Translations under genes and position numbers: made by a program
Notes under the pieces: generated by a model
What the model was told of the DNA's origin: nothing
Database searches by the model: none
The model's input: only the letters and a program-made list of their open reading frames with translations
Source: Desulfobacterales bacterium
GTDB lineage: Bacteria; Desulfobacterota; Desulfobacteria; Desulfobacterales; Desulfobacteraceae
Direction: 5' to 3'
DNA: 64,000 nt
Assembly (NCBI GenBank): GCA_023143455.1
Contig: JAGLHT010000004.1
Span: 1-64,000 of the forward strand
Shown: positions 63,861-64,000 of the stretch, in pieces
How the letters are laid out: every line of letters starts with the position of its first letter
Position numbering within the stretch: the first letter of the stretch is position 1

Positions 63861-64000
63861 ATGTTTTTAAACTTCTTTACAAAACTATTTGGCTCAAATA
63901 ATGAAAGAGTAATTAAAATAATGCATCCTCTGGTTGAGCTTATTAACGAGCTAGAGCCAGAAATGCAAAAACTTGACGATAATGATTTTCCTCAAAAGAC
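63861..64000 (+). CDS. secA: Preprotein translocase ATPase SecA, N-terminal part only
   Basis: The frame from the ATG at 63861 runs off the window end after 46 codons. It begins MFLNFFTKLFGSNNER and continues ELEPEMQKLDDNDF, which matches the conserved N-terminus of SecA. A ribosome site (AGATAGGA) precedes the start. SecA drives protein export through SecYEG. Only the extreme N-terminus can be judged. Confidence 0.88.
   Translation, partial: MFLNFFTKLFGSNNERVIKIMHPLVELINELEPEMQKLDDNDFPQK

Noticed and set aside
1-64000. CRISPR arrays and complete insertion sequences
   Set aside because: No regularly spaced repeats and no intact transposase with flanking inverted repeats were seen; the only short tandem repeat is coding (18769-18822).

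Overview
The window comes from an AT-rich bacterial chromosome. I infer a sulfate-reducing Desulfobacterales-type organism. The grounds are a selenocysteine tRNA gene, a ferredoxin-type 2-oxoacid oxidoreductase with fused beta and gamma parts, a Mrp/Mbh-like antiporter operon, an Aap amino-acid transporter, and many B12-binding radical SAM proteins. No ribosomal RNA or other strict taxonomic marker is present, so this placement is inference.

Layout. (1) 0.1-4.9 kb: a Na+/phosphate cotransporter faces a deaD-rho operon; this Rho is short and divergent. (2) 5.0-15.0 kb: a minus-strand operon for a Mrp-type cation/proton antiporter complex with four antiporter-like subunits (MrpD/NuoL/NuoM/NuoN superfamily), the subunits E, F, G, DUF4040, B and C, two small membrane proteins and a cyclic-nucleotide-binding protein. 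(3) 15.1-16.5 kb: two paralogous proteins, each with an internal duplication. (4) 16.5-22.2 kb: a decayed region around selC. It holds a metallo-beta-lactamase-fold remnant interrupted only by TGA codons, an RHS fragment, an Rpn-type nuclease remnant lacking its catalytic core, an amphi-Trp protein, a HemN/HemW-like radical SAM protein and an integron-type integrase. (5) 22.2-52.0 kb: a large biosynthetic locus, about 30 kb and visibly more AT-rich than the antiporter operon. (6) 52.0-64.0 kb: housekeeping and transport genes (M48 peptidase, HlyIII-like protein, aapJQMP, korAB, argC, an M23 peptidase and the start of secA).

The biosynthetic locus is the main item of interest. On the minus strand it has an aromatic amino-acid ammonia-lyase and a PaaK-like adenylating enzyme. 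On the plus strand a long tightly packed gene series runs from a predicted promoter near 25.83 kb. That series encodes three ketosynthases, two chain-length-factor-like partners, three acyl carrier proteins, two hotdog dehydratases (one fused to a truncated radical SAM/SPASM protein), a FabG reductase, a thioesterase, a second AMP ligase, three unrelated acyltransferases, a GT2-DUF2062 glycosyltransferase, LolA-like, MMPL and DUF3261 export proteins, a CrtI-like and a second FAD oxidoreductase, and four B12-binding radical SAM proteins. The core matches aryl polyene, flexirubin and xanthomonadin clusters: an aromatic acid starter, a KS/CLF-extended polyene and an outer-membrane export module. 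The set of radical SAM enzymes and the CrtI-like desaturase is not part of a standard aryl polyene cluster and resembles gene content proposed for ladderane lipid clusters. I infer a chemically tailored aryl-polyene-like membrane lipid or pigment. The product cannot be read from sequence.
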